Notes: generated from the sequence alone by a model not told the origin. A stretch of DNA of 64,000 bases from Flavobacterium suncheonense GH29-5 = DSM 17707 (GCF_000430025.1 NZ_AUCZ01000008.1:1-64000), one strand, 5' to 3'; positions 1 to 9,165 are shown, numbered from the stretch's first letter. Translations and numbers: made by a program.

Positions 1-1504
1 CATCGTTATCGGCGTCGGCCAGGGTATGGTGGTAGGTTACCGTATATCCCGGTTGGTTATTCGTCACATCATTATTCAATGCCGCAAAATCAAATATCGC
101 TACTCCTGAACCCGCTGCATTCTCACACAAAGTGATGTCTGCCGGAGTTTGTGGAGTGGAACCGCAGTCGTTGATAATTAAATTAAAAGATCTAAAAACT
201 GGACAACCAGGAATATCATAATTTAGCACCTTTATCCAAATCGTTGTTGATGGAGCTAATGTTGAATAAGTTGTCCCTATTGGATTCAACCCATCTATTG
301 CGTCTTGTTCTGATAAATAATAAGTTACATTATAATAGTTTTGGTCAATAGCATCATTATATTCTGAGAAATCAAAATCAACTAACGCTCCATTATTATC
401 ACACTGCACAATATCAACTGGTTCTTCCAAAAAAATTATTTCTTCACTAAACTCAATAAAAATTTCATCCGTCAAAGAACAGCTAGTTCCAGTATTGGAT
501 GCCGTAACCGAATATAATCCCGGTACTGTAGCCACAATTGAGGGACCAGTTTCTGTCGTTAAAACATTTCCGTCATGTGACCAAACAAAAGTATACTGAG
601 TAGGATCTAAGCCCGTATCCAAAACTTGAGTATTTCCGAAACAAACCATAGTCCCATCGGCAATTGTCAAATCAGCACCTAAATTAGCCTGACCAACGTT
701 AAACGATCCCGCCCCAATAAATACAGCAGAATCCCAAGCATTGTCCCGTAAATCTGAAACAGCTAATTTAATATGGTATGGTCTGCCGGGTATAACCGGA
801 GACGAAGCTTGCATCACCACTAGCTGACCATCAAATTTGATAGCCGAACCAGCTCCGTTATACTGTGCGAAATATTCAGGATTAGCTCCTCCACAGGACT
901 GCCCATTGTCCGGGTGCACATTGGTTACCAAAATAGGCGTAGAAGTTCCGGGAAGTACTGCCAGATTAGTCTTCACATTGGTTACCAAATCTGTTAAGAT
1001 AAAAACGAAAGCATCGGAATAGTTACATTCAAAAGACCCGCCATCATATTCCTCAGACGCAAATAAAAAGTCGAAACTCATTGAGTTTGTAAGCGGAATA
1101 AAATCAAATTCCAACTTACTTGCATTGTTAGAGGTATCCGAATTCCCGGGGGGAATCGCATTTACAATAGCCTGTATTTCAGCATCTCCCAACCAGGCGC
1201 TCGTTCCGTCAGATGACGTTGGACCTGCCGGACCAGGAACCGAAGTTAAAGCACCACTCGACAAAACAACACCTGCAGCCATCGGAAAACCCGGGTTTGT
1301 ATTTTGAAAATAACCCACTCCGTTTACCGAACCGTAGTTGGTTCCGGTCGTAATGGTGTGATTACTGGTTGTAACGCATGGCGTGTCCATCAAAACATTT
1401 ACCAATTGTTGCGCTGTATAGGTTCCGTTTACGGTTACAGCCTGTGAAAATCCGCTGATTCCGAAAAACAAAAACAGCAAATGCAATAAGTAGTTATTTT
1501 TCAT
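1..1504 (-). CDS. choice-of-anchor L domain surface protein, 3' part outside window
   Basis: Reading the minus strand from an ATG at 1504 gives at least 501 codons without a stop, running off the window start. Residues 1-19 or so form a signal peptide (MKNN, then a Leu/Phe-rich core ending GFSQA). Residues about 30-260 match the choice-of-anchor L pattern: an early LSSG motif, a central FASEEYD segment near residue 151, and a late WDSAVFIGAGSF segment. Ig/PKD-like modules with paired cysteines follow (about 265-350, 365-440, 460 on). Flavobacterial proteins of this type are usually exported by the type IX system through a C-terminal sorting domain, which is outside the window here. An in-frame ATG at 1534 is a possible earlier start, but 1504 gives the cleaner signal peptide. 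Ligand or role is unknown; a large adhesin or matrix protein is the usual guess. Confidence 0.8.
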   Translation of the reverse strand, partial: MKNNYLLHLLFLFFGISGFSQAVTVNGTYTAQQLVNVLMDTPCVTTSNHTITTGTNYGSVNGVGYFQNTNPGFPMAAGVVLSSGALTSVPGPAGPTSSDGTSAWLGDAEIQAIVNAIPPGNSDTSNNASKLEFDFIPLTNSMSFDFLFASEEYDGGSFECNYSDAFVFILTDLVTNVKTNLAVLPGTSTPILVTNVHPDNGQSCGGANPEYFAQYNGAGSAIKFDGQLVVMQASSPVIPGRPYHIKLAVSDLRDNAWDSAVFIGAGSFNVGQANLGADLTIADGTMVCFGNTQVLDTGLDPTQYTFVWSHDGNVLTTETGPSIVATVPGLYSVTASNTGTSCSLTDEIFIEFSEEIIFLEEPVDIVQCDNNGALVDFDFSEYNDAIDQNYYNVTYYLSEQDAIDGLNPIGTTYSTLAPSTTIWIKVLNYDIPGCPVFRSFNLIINDCGSTPQTPADITLCENAAGSGVAIFDFAALNNDVTNNQPGYTVTYHHTLADADND

Positions 1505-1610
1505 ATATGTTATATTGGTTGTGTTCTTTGCCATATTTAAACAAACATTAAAACAATGTTAATTTTTCACTTAAATTGCCAAATATACTTAATAGAGAAT
1601 TATTCTTCGC

Positions 1611-1618
1611 TAAATTTG
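1611..1618 (+). promoter_or_regulatory. -7 element upstream of nifU-like gene
   Basis: TAAATTTG matches the Bacteroidetes -7 consensus TAnnTTTG, 19 bases before the ATG at 1637. No TTG lies at the usual -33 spacing. Its position supports starting the Nfu protein at 1637 rather than at an upstream ATG at 1556, which lies before the promoter. Confidence 0.5.
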
Positions 1619-1636
1619 CAAAAAATCACAAAATCC

Positions 1637-2536
1637 ATGCTAAAAGTAACAATAAAAGAGACTCAAAACCCTAATATCGTGAAGTTTGAGTTTCCGGATT
1701 TCATCACCAAAAGTCAGAATTTCGAATTTAAGAACATCGACGAAACCGCGCAATCTCCGTTGGCCAAAAAACTGTTTTATTTACCTTTCGTTAAAACGGT
1801 ATACATCTCAGGAAATTTCATCGCCATCGAAAAATTTTCCATTGTCGAATGGCACGAAGTAAAAGATTTGGTGGCTGAGGAAATCGAAACCTTCATCGAC
1901 AAAGGCGGTAAAGTACTCAACATCGACGAAAACACCACCAAAAAAATTCCGGTAACCGTATACAGCGAAACCACTCCGAATCCGTCGGTGATGAAGTTTG
2001 TCGCGAGCAAAATGCTGACCAAAACGATGGTGGAATGCAAAAACATCGACGAAACCGCTTCTTCTCCGTTAGCCAAGGAATTGTTCAAATTTCCGTTTGT
2101 AAAAGAGGTGTTTATCGATGAGAATTACGTTTCCATTTCCAAATACGACATCGCCGAGTGGATGGAAATCACTCAGGAAATCCGTTCGTTTATCAAAACG
2201 TATATCGAAGAAGGCAAAACGGTTATCGACGAGTCGCAAATCGTAAAAACAAGCAGCCACGAAAAACAACAGGAAGCCTATTTCGACAAACTGGATACCA
2301 CTTCGCAGCAAATCGTCAACATATTGGAAGAATATGTAAAACCGGCGGTACAATCCGATGGCGGTAACATCATGTTCCAGTCGTTCGACGAAACCGAAAA
2401 GCGCGTGAAAGTAATTTTACAGGGTGCCTGCAGCGGTTGTCCTTCGTCTACATTTACCCTGAAAAACGGCATCGAAAACATGCTGAAAGAAATGTTACAC
2501 GATCCGGAAATTAAAGTGGAAGCCGTTAACGGATAA
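1637..2536 (+). CDS. NifU/Nfu family Fe-S scaffold protein with two N-terminal Nfu domains
   Basis: A 299-residue protein that probably carries and delivers Fe-S clusters in the cytoplasm. Residues about 3-85 and 103-190 are two copies of the Nfu N-terminal domain: both have a T/QNPxxxKF opening, an ETAxSPLAKxLF segment and an FVKxVxI strand. Residues about 215-295 are the NifU C-terminal domain with the cluster-binding C265-x-x-C268 in GACSGCPSS. Most bacterial Nfu proteins have one N-domain or none, so the tandem copy is notable, although such proteins are common in Bacteroidetes. The start at 1637 is set by the promoter at 1611 and by the domain beginning. Dodecin follows 94 bases later on the same strand. 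Confidence 0.9.
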   Translation: MLKVTIKETQNPNIVKFEFPDFITKSQNFEFKNIDETAQSPLAKKLFYLPFVKTVYISGNFIAIEKFSIVEWHEVKDLVAEEIETFIDKGGKVLNIDENTTKKIPVTVYSETTPNPSVMKFVASKMLTKTMVECKNIDETASSPLAKELFKFPFVKEVFIDENYVSISKYDIAEWMEITQEIRSFIKTYIEEGKTVIDESQIVKTSSHEKQQEAYFDKLDTTSQQIVNILEEYVKPAVQSDGGNIMFQSFDETEKRVKVILQGACSGCPSSTFTLKNGIENMLKEMLHDPEIKVEAVNG

Positions 2537-2630
2537 TTTTTCACACTTGCTCTAAAACAGCCCCAAATAATTGGTTTTTAAAAGATTACCTATTAAATTA
2601 GTAAGCTAAACCTTAAAAATCAATACAGTC

Positions 2631-2834
2631 ATGGGAGTAATGAAAGTTATCGAAATTCTCTCCAGTTCTGATGTGAGCTGGGAAGAGGCCACCAGAAAAG
2701 GCGTTGCTGAAGCTTCAAAAACCTTAAAACACATCCGTTCCGTTTACGTGCAGGACCAAAGCGCCGTGGTAAACGAAGACGGAAAAGTAACCGAATTCCG
2801 GGTGAACCTGAAACTTACCTTCGAAATCAAATAG
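2631..2834 (+). CDS. dodecin family flavin-binding protein
   Basis: A 67-residue protein of typical dodecin size and pattern: KVIEILSSSDVSWEEA at the start, then a helix (VAEASKTLKHIRSV) and closing strands with FRVNLKLTFEI. Dodecins assemble as hollow dodecamers that store or buffer flavins (riboflavin, FMN, FAD) in the cytoplasm. The canonical flavin-stacking Trp is present in SWEEA. The gene stands alone between the Nfu gene and a terminator hairpin at 2858-2885. I did not find a clear TAnnTTTG promoter in the 94 bases before it, so it may be read from the Nfu promoter. Confidence 0.9.
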   Translation: MGVMKVIEILSSSDVSWEEATRKGVAEASKTLKHIRSVYVQDQSAVVNEDGKVTEFRVNLKLTFEIK

Positions 2835-2857
2835 TTTCGGGAAATCGCCGTATCTTT

Positions 2858-2885
2858 AAGCGTTCTGTTTTGGAGCGCTTTTTTT
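2858..2885 (+). terminator. intrinsic terminator after dodecin gene
   Basis: AAGCGTTC (2858-2865) pairs with GAGCGCTT (2873-2880) with one G-T wobble and a 7-base loop, followed by a T run to 2885. It ends only 10 bases before the next start codon at 2896. Confidence 0.7.
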
Positions 2886-2895
2886 ATTGACACTT

Positions 2896-4917
2896 ATGAA
2901 CGAATTACAACACGAAACCAGCCCGTATTTATTACAGCACGCCCACAATCCCATTCACTGGAAAGCCTGGAACGATGCTTCTCTGCAACTGGCCCGAACC
3001 GAAAACAAACTGCTGATTGTCAGTATCGGTTATTCCGCCTGTCACTGGTGCCATGTCATGGAGCACGAAAGTTTTGAAGACGAAGAAGTCGCCGCTGTGA
3101 TGAATTCCGGTTTTGTTTCGATAAAAGTCGATCGCGAAGAACGGCCCGATGTCGATGCCATTTACATGAAAGCCGTACAACTGATGACCAGGCAAGGCGG
3201 CTGGCCCTTAAATGTAGTGTGCCTTCCCGACGGCCGGCCTGTTTGGGGCGGAACGTATTTCAAAAAAGACCAATGGACGGACATTCTGCAACAGCTTCAA
3301 AACCTGTATGTGGAAAACCCCGAGAAAATGTTGGACTATGCTGAAAAATTACATCAAGGCATTACCGTCTTAGGCGTTGTGGAGAAAAACACTTCCGACG
3401 AAAGCCGCCATACAGATCGTATTAAACCTTTAGTGGAAAAATGGTCGAAAAGCTTCGACTGGGACTTTGGCGGTTATGCACGTGCCCCGAAATTCATGAT
3501 GCCGAACAACTATCTGTTTTTACAGCGTTACGGTTATCAGACGCAATCAAAAGAGTTGCTCGATTTTGTCGATTTAACGCTTACGCGGATGGCATACGGG
3601 GGTTTGTTTGACACGGTAGACGGCGGCTTTTCAAGGTATTCCGTGGATCTGCGCTGGCATGTTCCCCACTTTGAAAAAATGCTGTACGACAACGGTCAGC
3701 TGGTTTCGCTTTATGCCGAAGCGTACAAACGCACCAAAAATCCGTTGTACAAGGAGGTGGTTGAAAAGACACTGGCTTTCGTCGAACGGGAACTGCTGCA
3801 GGAAGATCACGCTTTTTATTCCGCGCTGGACGCGGACAGTATCAACGAAACCGGCACTTTGGAAGAAGGCGCTTTTTACGTCTGGAAAAAAGAACAGCTA
3901 CAGCAGATACTGAAAGAGGATTTTGAAATATTCGCCGAACTCTTCAACATCAACGATTTCGGTTATTGGGAACATGACCATTACGTGTTGATTCAAAGCC
4001 AAACGACTGCAGCCATCGCTTCGCAATTCGGCCTGACCGAAACCGAGCTGCGCCAAAAAAAGAAAGACTGGGAACAACTCCTTTATAACGAACGGAAAAA
4101 ACGGCCAAAACCCAGACTGGACGACAAATCGCTTACGTCCTGGAACGCCCTGATGCTGAAAGGTTATACCGATGCTTACAAAGCACTAGGTAACGAATCC
4201 TATCTGGCTGTTGCCGAAAAAAATGCGCAATTCTTAATAACCCGGCAATGGTCTGAGGAAGGTTTGCTGTGGCATTCCTATAAAAACGGCAAAAGTACCA
4301 TTCCCGGTTTTCTGGAAGATTATGCCTTTGTGATTGAAGCATTCCTCAGTTTGTATCAGGCTACGTTAGTAGAAACCTATCTGCACCAGGCAAAACAGCT
4401 CACCGATTACACTTTGGAACATTTTTACGACGAAGCCAAACAGTTTTTCGCTTTCAACGCCCGGAACAGCACACAACTGATTGCACAGCATTTCGAGACA
4501 GAGGACAATGTGATTCCGGCCTCCAATTCGGTAATGGCGAACAATTTGTACACGTTGGGACTTTTGTTTCACAACAGTTATTACGAGAAAGTCGCGGTAC
4601 AGATGTTACATCACGTGATTCCGTATATGGATTATGCTTCGGCGTTTTCCAATTGGCTGAACCTTTGGTTAAACCTTTCGGACGATCAGAAAGAGCTGGC
4701 CGTTTGCGGAAAAGAAGCTTTGGCAAACATCAAAACTTTAAATGCGGAATACCTCCCGAATGTAATCCTTGCCGGAACGACTACAGCATCGAATCTTCCT
4801 TTTCTGCACAACCGATTTGACGAAGCAAAACAGTTGTTTTATATTTGCCAACACAAAAACTGCTTGTTGCCGAACGAATCTTTGCAACAAACAGTATCCG
4901 AATTAAAAATCCAATAA
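2896..4917 (+). CDS. thioredoxin domain-containing protein, YyaL/SSP411 family (DUF255)
   Basis: A 673-residue protein. Residues about 1-160 form the thioredoxin-like DUF255 domain with the family opening NELxxETSPYLLQHAxNPxxW and the conserved C49-H-W-C52 followed by HVMxxESF. The rest is the long alpha/alpha-barrel region related to N-acylglucosamine epimerase-like folds (motifs PKFMMP, HFEKMLYDN, SALDADS, KSLTSWNALM). The family is widespread and its reaction is not established; the human homologue is SPATA20. A TTG at 2887 is in frame, but the ATG at 2896 matches the family start. The MscS gene follows after 5 bases, so the two are probably co-transcribed. Confidence 0.9.
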   Translation: MNELQHETSPYLLQHAHNPIHWKAWNDASLQLARTENKLLIVSIGYSACHWCHVMEHESFEDEEVAAVMNSGFVSIKVDREERPDVDAIYMKAVQLMTRQGGWPLNVVCLPDGRPVWGGTYFKKDQWTDILQQLQNLYVENPEKMLDYAEKLHQGITVLGVVEKNTSDESRHTDRIKPLVEKWSKSFDWDFGGYARAPKFMMPNNYLFLQRYGYQTQSKELLDFVDLTLTRMAYGGLFDTVDGGFSRYSVDLRWHVPHFEKMLYDNGQLVSLYAEAYKRTKNPLYKEVVEKTLAFVERELLQEDHAFYSALDADSINETGTLEEGAFYVWKKEQLQQILKEDFEIFAELFNINDFGYWEHDHYVLIQSQTTAAIASQFGLTETELRQKKKDWEQLLYNERKKRPKPRLDDKSLTSWNALMLKGYTDAYKALGNESYLAVAEKNAQFLITRQWSEEGLLWHSYKNGKSTIPGFLEDYAFVIEAFLSLYQATLVETYLHQAKQLTDYTLEHFYDEAKQFFAFNARNSTQLIAQHFETEDNVIPASNSVMANNLYTLGLLFHNSYYEKVAVQMLHHVIPYMDYASAFSNWLNLWLNLSDDQKELAVCGKEALANIKTLNAEYLPNVILAGTTTASNLPFLHNRFDEAKQLFYICQHKNCLLPNESLQQTVSELKIQ

Positions 4918-4922
4918 CCGTC

Positions 4923-5693
4923 ATGGAAGTAACCAATGTAAGCAACGTGTTCAATCGCTATTTTAACTTCTTAATCGATTACTCACCGCGCGTGGTTTCG
5001 GCCTTGCTGATTCTGTTTATCGGGATTTGGGCCATTAAAATTCTGCGAAAAGTCGTGGAGCGCATCATGATCAAACGGGAACTGGAACCTACACTGATTC
5101 AGTTTACTCTGGATATTTTGATTTGGGGCGTGCGCATTTTGCTTTTCGTCACCGTAATTTCCCGTTTAGGCGTGGAAACATCCTCATTCGTGGCGATTCT
5201 AGGAGCCATCGGTTTGGCTGTGGGGATGTCGTTACAAGGGTCGCTGTCCAACTTTGCCGGCGGTATGCTGATTATCATGTTCAAACCGTTTAAAGTAGGC
5301 GACACTATCGAAGCGCAGGGCGAAACGGGCAAAGTACTGGAAATCCATATTTTCACCACCAAAATACTAACCGCTCAGAATCAGGTTATTTTTATTCCGA
5401 ATGGCGCGTTGTCGAACAGCAAAATCAAGAATTATTCTGAAAAAAACATGCGCCGCAGCGATCTGATTGTCCGCACAGGCTACGATTCCGATATTAAAGT
5501 GACGAAAGCGCAACTGGAAACCATCGTCAAAAACCATCCGAAAGTATTAAAATCTCCGGCTCCGGAAGTTTTCGTACACGAGTTGGGCGAAACCACCGTA
5601 AATTTCGGCCTCCGCGTTTGGGTTAAAAACGCCGATTACGCCAAAGTAAGTTCTGATATTTTAGAAGAAAGTAAAGGCGTGGTTAAGCTTTAG
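4923..5693 (+). CDS. small-conductance mechanosensitive channel, MscS family
   Basis: A 256-residue inner-membrane channel of the minimal MscS architecture. Three membrane segments lie at about 22-40, 62-84 and 88-118. The third carries the Gly/Ala-rich pore helix (AIGLAVGMSLQGSLSNFAGG). The cytoplasmic beta domain begins with KPFKVGDTIE and ends with the RxGxDSD type C-terminal region. The channel opens on hypo-osmotic shock to release solutes. It starts 5 bases after the YyaL-like gene. Its last 11 bases overlap the 3' end of the convergent tsaB gene. The start at 4923 avoids a long overlap with the upstream gene. Confidence 0.93.
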   Translation: MEVTNVSNVFNRYFNFLIDYSPRVVSALLILFIGIWAIKILRKVVERIMIKRELEPTLIQFTLDILIWGVRILLFVTVISRLGVETSSFVAILGAIGLAVGMSLQGSLSNFAGGMLIIMFKPFKVGDTIEAQGETGKVLEIHIFTTKILTAQNQVIFIPNGALSNSKIKNYSEKNMRRSDLIVRTGYDSDIKVTKAQLETIVKNHPKVLKSPAPEVFVHELGETTVNFGLRVWVKNADYAKVSSDILEESKGVVKL

Positions 5694-6354
5694 GCTTGGT
5701 GGTCATCACGAAATCCTTCAGATAGAACGGCTCGAAATACGCTACATCCGCAAAATCCTTTTGTTGAAATTTCTCAAAAGACATCGCGCTCATTTCGTTG
5801 GCCGACGGATGAATCACTTTGTCGTGATACACAAACTTATCCGAAACGAGCACTTCTTTGCATTTTGAAGCTCCGTCACCAACCAGATGAAGCGGTCCGA
5901 CAACTTCGGCATACGTGTTTTCATCTATAATTTCGGCTTTTGTTTCGCGGATTTTTGTATAGTCCTTATCAAAAAAAGCGGTAAAAACTTCCATTCTCCT
6001 GGCATCAAGCATGGGAACGACGATTCCGCTTTCAATGGTTATTTTTCGGGAAAGCGCTTCCAACGTATCGGTGGCTAACAACGGAATGTTGAGCGCATAA
6101 CTTAACCCTTTGGCCGCCGAAACACCAATCCTTAAACCCGTATAGGAACCCGGCCCCTGACTGACGGCCACGGCATCCAGGTTCTGAAAAGTGAGTCCGG
6201 CCTGCTGAAGCGCCTGTTCGATAAAAACGTGCAGTTTTTCCGCATGCGAATACCCTTCATCCGCCACTTCCAGACAGACTACAGTTTTCCCGTCTTCGGC
6301 AAGGCTTACCGAACAGTTTTTGGTTGCGGTTTCTAAGTTTAAAATATACGCCAT
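5683..6354 (-). CDS. tsaB: tRNA threonylcarbamoyladenosine biosynthesis protein TsaB
   Basis: A 223-residue ASKHA-fold protein. The N-terminal ILNLETATKNCSVSL and the central SQGPGSYTGLRIGVSAAKGL are hallmark TsaB segments. TsaB is the dimerisation platform for TsaD and TsaE, which transfer threonylcarbamoyl to A37 of ANN-decoding tRNAs in the cytoplasm. Start: the ATG at 6354 gives the family N-terminus (MAYILNLE); an in-frame ATG at 6396 lies upstream of the mapped promoter (6372-6403) and is rejected. The 3' end overlaps the mscS stop by 11 bases in convergent orientation. Confidence 0.93.
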   Translation of the reverse strand: MAYILNLETATKNCSVSLAEDGKTVVCLEVADEGYSHAEKLHVFIEQALQQAGLTFQNLDAVAVSQGPGSYTGLRIGVSAAKGLSYALNIPLLATDTLEALSRKITIESGIVVPMLDARRMEVFTAFFDKDYTKIRETKAEIIDENTYAEVVGPLHLVGDGASKCKEVLVSDKFVYHDKVIHPSANEMSAMSFEKFQQKDFADVAYFEPFYLKDFVMTTKPKA

Positions 6355-6371
6355 CGGTTTACAATTATTGG

Positions 6372-6403
6372 CAAAGATACGGGTTTGAAATCCCAAAAAC
6401 CAA
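6372..6403 (-). promoter_or_regulatory. tsaB promoter (TTG-21-TATCTTTG)
   Basis: On the minus strand TTG (6403-6401), 21 bases, then TATCTTTG (6379-6372) match both Bacteroidetes promoter boxes at ideal spacing. The tsaB ATG lies 17 bases downstream of the -7 box. Confidence 0.75.
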
Positions 6404-6427
6404 ATCGCGGAAGGTCCTTAAAACAAA

Positions 6428-6467
6428 TAAAAAAATCCAAACGGCCTGTTACGAACCGTTTGGATTT
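6428..6467 (-). terminator. intrinsic terminator after hlyD-like gene
   Basis: A perfect 12-bp stem (6433-6444 with 6456-6467, AAATCCAAACGG on plus) with an 11-base loop is followed on the minus strand by a T run. It closes the tolC-hlyD operon upstream of tsaB. Confidence 0.85.
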
Positions 6468-6489
6468 TCAACAACCTCATATCGGGTTA

Positions 6490-7794
6490 TTATTTTTTTG
6501 TTTTGTCGTCGGATTCTTTTTTCTTCAGCGTTACCTTATCGCCCGGATTCAGCTCTTTGGTAACCGTGGTATACGGTCCGATGATAATCACATCGCCTTT
6601 TTTAAGTCCGCTTACGACTTCGATGTTGGTATCGTCCTGAATTCCGGTTTTGATCACGCGGATTTTGGCCTTATCACCTTCTTTTACGAAAACGCATTCG
6701 AATTTTTTATCGGTGGAACCTTTGATTTTTTCCTCCTGTTTTTTCTCCAGTTCTTCTACAATGTCTTTTTTTACGGAAGTCGTATCCGATTTCATCACTA
6801 CAGCGCTGATCGGTACCCCCAGAACATTTTCTTTTCGGTTGGTAATGATATCCACCGTAGCGGTCATTCCGGGACGGAACGGTGAAAAATTGGCCGGTTT
6901 CCCTTCCATCAAATCCTGATACGATTCTTTCAGAATGCGCACTTTTACTTTGAAATTGGTTACCTGATCGGCTGTGGTAGTCGCAGTGGAGGAATTGGAA
7001 ATACTGGTTACCACTCCTTTAAATTCTTTTTTCAGATAAGCGTCCACTTCGATTTTGGCTTCGTCGCCGATATTGATTTTCACGATGTCGTTTTCGTTTA
7101 CATCGACTTCCACTTCCATGTTGTTCAGGTTGGCCACCCGAAGCAACTCGGTTCCGGCCATTTGCTGGGTTCCCAAAACGCGTTCACCCAATTCCACATC
7201 CAGTCTGGAGATGGTTCCGTCTGCCGGCGCGTAAATGGTGGTGCGTCCTAAATTATCCTTAGCTTCGGTAACCGTAGCCGAAGCACTCTGCACGTTATAA
7301 TACGCCGATTGTTTGTTTGCCTGAGCCACTTCATACGCCGAAACCACTTTGTCCCACTCCGATTTGGAGATTACGCCCTTTTCAAACAATCGTTTGTTGC
7401 GGTCGTAATTGGCTTTCGCTTCTTTTAGCTGTGCTTCTGCCTGACTTAACCCCGCTTTAGTGGTAGACAAAGACGCAACGGTTCGGTTTACGCCGGACAC
7501 ATAAATATCGGGGTTGATTCTTACCAACAAATCGCCTTTCTTTACCGTTTGTCCTTCTTTTACCGGCAAGTCGATAATCTCTCCCGATACTTCCGAAGAA
7601 ATTTTCACTTCCACTTCCGGCTGGATTTTTCCGGTGGCCGATACGGTTTCCACTATGGTGATGGCGTCGATTTTAGCGGTTTCCACCTCTTTTCCTTCAT
7701 CTTTTTTACCCAACACTCCTGTTTTGGCTAATACCACCAATACAACGATTAATCCAACAGCACCGAATAATAAATATTTAGTTCTCTTTGTCAT
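6490..7794 (-). CDS. efflux periplasmic adaptor subunit (HlyD/MacA family)
   Basis: A 434-residue membrane-fusion protein. Residues about 7-25 are the N-terminal inner-membrane anchor. A lipoyl-like half motif follows (VSATGKIQPEVEVKISSEVSG, split here for length: VSATGKIQPEV and KISSEVSG), then a coiled-coil hairpin (about 105-185), the second lipoyl half (TIYAPADGTISRL) and beta-barrel and membrane-proximal domains. The C-terminus is Lys/Asp-rich. It would link an inner-membrane pump to the TolC channel encoded immediately upstream (3-base gap). No pump gene of ABC (MacB) or RND type is in the window, so the partner must be elsewhere. The MacA-like layout makes a MacB partner the best guess. 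Confidence 0.9.
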   Translation of the reverse strand: MTKRTKYLLFGAVGLIVVLVVLAKTGVLGKKDEGKEVETAKIDAITIVETVSATGKIQPEVEVKISSEVSGEIIDLPVKEGQTVKKGDLLVRINPDIYVSGVNRTVASLSTTKAGLSQAEAQLKEAKANYDRNKRLFEKGVISKSEWDKVVSAYEVAQANKQSAYYNVQSASATVTEAKDNLGRTTIYAPADGTISRLDVELGERVLGTQQMAGTELLRVANLNNMEVEVDVNENDIVKINIGDEAKIEVDAYLKKEFKGVVTSISNSSTATTTADQVTNFKVKVRILKESYQDLMEGKPANFSPFRPGMTATVDIITNRKENVLGVPISAVVMKSDTTSVKKDIVEELEKKQEEKIKGSTDKKFECVFVKEGDKAKIRVIKTGIQDDTNIEVVSGLKKGDVIIIGPYTTVTKELNPGDKVTLKKKESDDKTKK

Positions 7795-7797
7795 GGT

Positions 7798-9132
7798 TTA
7801 TTGTTTTTTATATAACGGAATTCCGAAATAGAATTCCAATATTTTAGTTCTGAAAATGTAGTCGTATTTGGTTCGCAGCACTTCGGATTGGGCGTTCTCA
7901 AGGGCAACGGTTGCCTGCGAATAATCGAAAGAATTCATCAGCCCGATTTCATAACGCGCTTTGGAAAAATCAAACGCCTGTTTACGGGCTTCCAATGTTT
8001 TTTGAGCAGCCTCATAAGACTTCTGCGCATTCGAAACATCGTTATATGCCTGATACACATTTCGTTCCAGATCCAATTCTGCCTGCTTTAACTGCAATTC
8101 TGTTTTTTCTTTGTTTATTTTGCTGCGCTGTACACGTCCACGTGTGGCAAACCCGTTTAAAATAGGCACATTCAACTGCAGTCCAAAAGCAGTACCGTCA
8201 AACAGGTACAACTGATCGATAAATTTTATATCCACACTTTCAGACCATCGGGTATTATACCCCAAAAAAGCCGATAGTGTAGGCAGATAACTTGATCTTG
8301 CAAGGGACACATCTTTTTTGGCCAAATCCAGGTTAGCCATGGCTATTTTAACGTCTTTTACGGCTTCTTTTGCCTTTGCAACTATGTTTTCCTGACTTTC
8401 ATTCAAAATGGCAGACAACGGAACATCGTAAGCCTCATCTGCAATATCAAAACTCGCGTATTCTTCCAGCAGAAGCAATTGGCACAAACTGATTTTGGAG
8501 ATCAACAGCGCGTTTTGCGTATTGATGATCTGTTGCTCCTGACTGGCATCTGTGGCCTGCAATTCGTAAATGTCTCCGGCAGGAAGCGATCCGGCTTCAA
8601 TAAGCTGTTTGGTTCTTTCGATATTCTGTTTGGAAATTGTGTTCTGATTCTGCAATACTTTCAGTTGCTCTTTATTGAAAAGAATCTGCAGGTAACCGTT
8701 GGCTACAGACAACGCAATATCGTCTTTCATCTTATCCAAACGATAATTGTTGGCTATCTCACTGAGTTTAACCCTTTGCAAAGCTCTCCAGTTCTGCAAT
8801 CCGTTAAAAAGAGGAATACTCGAATTGGCACCTGCCGATAACGACTTAAACGTTTCGTTCTCAAACTGGTTTGTAGCCGGGTTAATATTAGCTCCTGTAT
8901 TGATACTGTAGTTCGCATTCGCATTGAGTGTTGGCAAAAAACCGCCAATGGCTTCCAGCTTTTCAACCGCTACCGTTTTTAAATCCAGTTCGGACTGTTT
9001 GATGGAAATATTATTTTTAATGGCATAATCCACGCACTCTTCCAAAGTCCATTTTTTGGATTGTGCCTGGGATTGATATGCAACGAGCAACAATCCGGTG
9101 AGCAGCCATTTTGCTGCGGTTAAACTTCTCAT
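7798..9132 (-). CDS. TolC family outer-membrane efflux protein
   Basis: A 444-residue outer-membrane protein with a signal peptide ending near residue 23 (YQSQAQS). The mature protein starts with WTLEECVDYAIKNN, the usual beginning of Bacteroidetes TolC proteins. Two OEP repeats follow, rich in heptad-like Ala/Gln/Leu and with the typical KARYEIGLMNSFDYSQA near the C-terminus. It forms the trimeric exit duct of a tripartite pump with the adaptor encoded 3 bases downstream. It is the first gene of the operon; a TATCTTTG box lies 26 bases before the ATG. Confidence 0.92.
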   Translation of the reverse strand: MRSLTAAKWLLTGLLLVAYQSQAQSKKWTLEECVDYAIKNNISIKQSELDLKTVAVEKLEAIGGFLPTLNANANYSINTGANINPATNQFENETFKSLSAGANSSIPLFNGLQNWRALQRVKLSEIANNYRLDKMKDDIALSVANGYLQILFNKEQLKVLQNQNTISKQNIERTKQLIEAGSLPAGDIYELQATDASQEQQIINTQNALLISKISLCQLLLLEEYASFDIADEAYDVPLSAILNESQENIVAKAKEAVKDVKIAMANLDLAKKDVSLARSSYLPTLSAFLGYNTRWSESVDIKFIDQLYLFDGTAFGLQLNVPILNGFATRGRVQRSKINKEKTELQLKQAELDLERNVYQAYNDVSNAQKSYEAAQKTLEARKQAFDFSKARYEIGLMNSFDYSQATVALENAQSEVLRTKYDYIFRTKILEFYFGIPLYKKQ

Positions 9133-9157
9133 AGGCTTTAATTTGAAAAGAGCATTA

Positions 9158-9165
9158 CAAAGATA
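9158..9165 (-). promoter_or_regulatory. -7 element of tolC-hlyD operon
   Basis: TATCTTTG on the minus strand, an exact TAnnTTTG match, 25 bases upstream of the tolC ATG. The -33 region has TTT rather than TTG. Confidence 0.55.

Noticed and set aside
837..1307. Two short plus-strand ORFs (837-1022, 1125-1307)
   Set aside because: They lie antisense to the open choice-of-anchor L frame, which has a signal peptide and domain motifs.
2887..2895. TTG start three codons upstream of the YyaL-like gene
   Set aside because: The ATG at 2896 gives the family N-terminus NELQHETSPYLLQHA.
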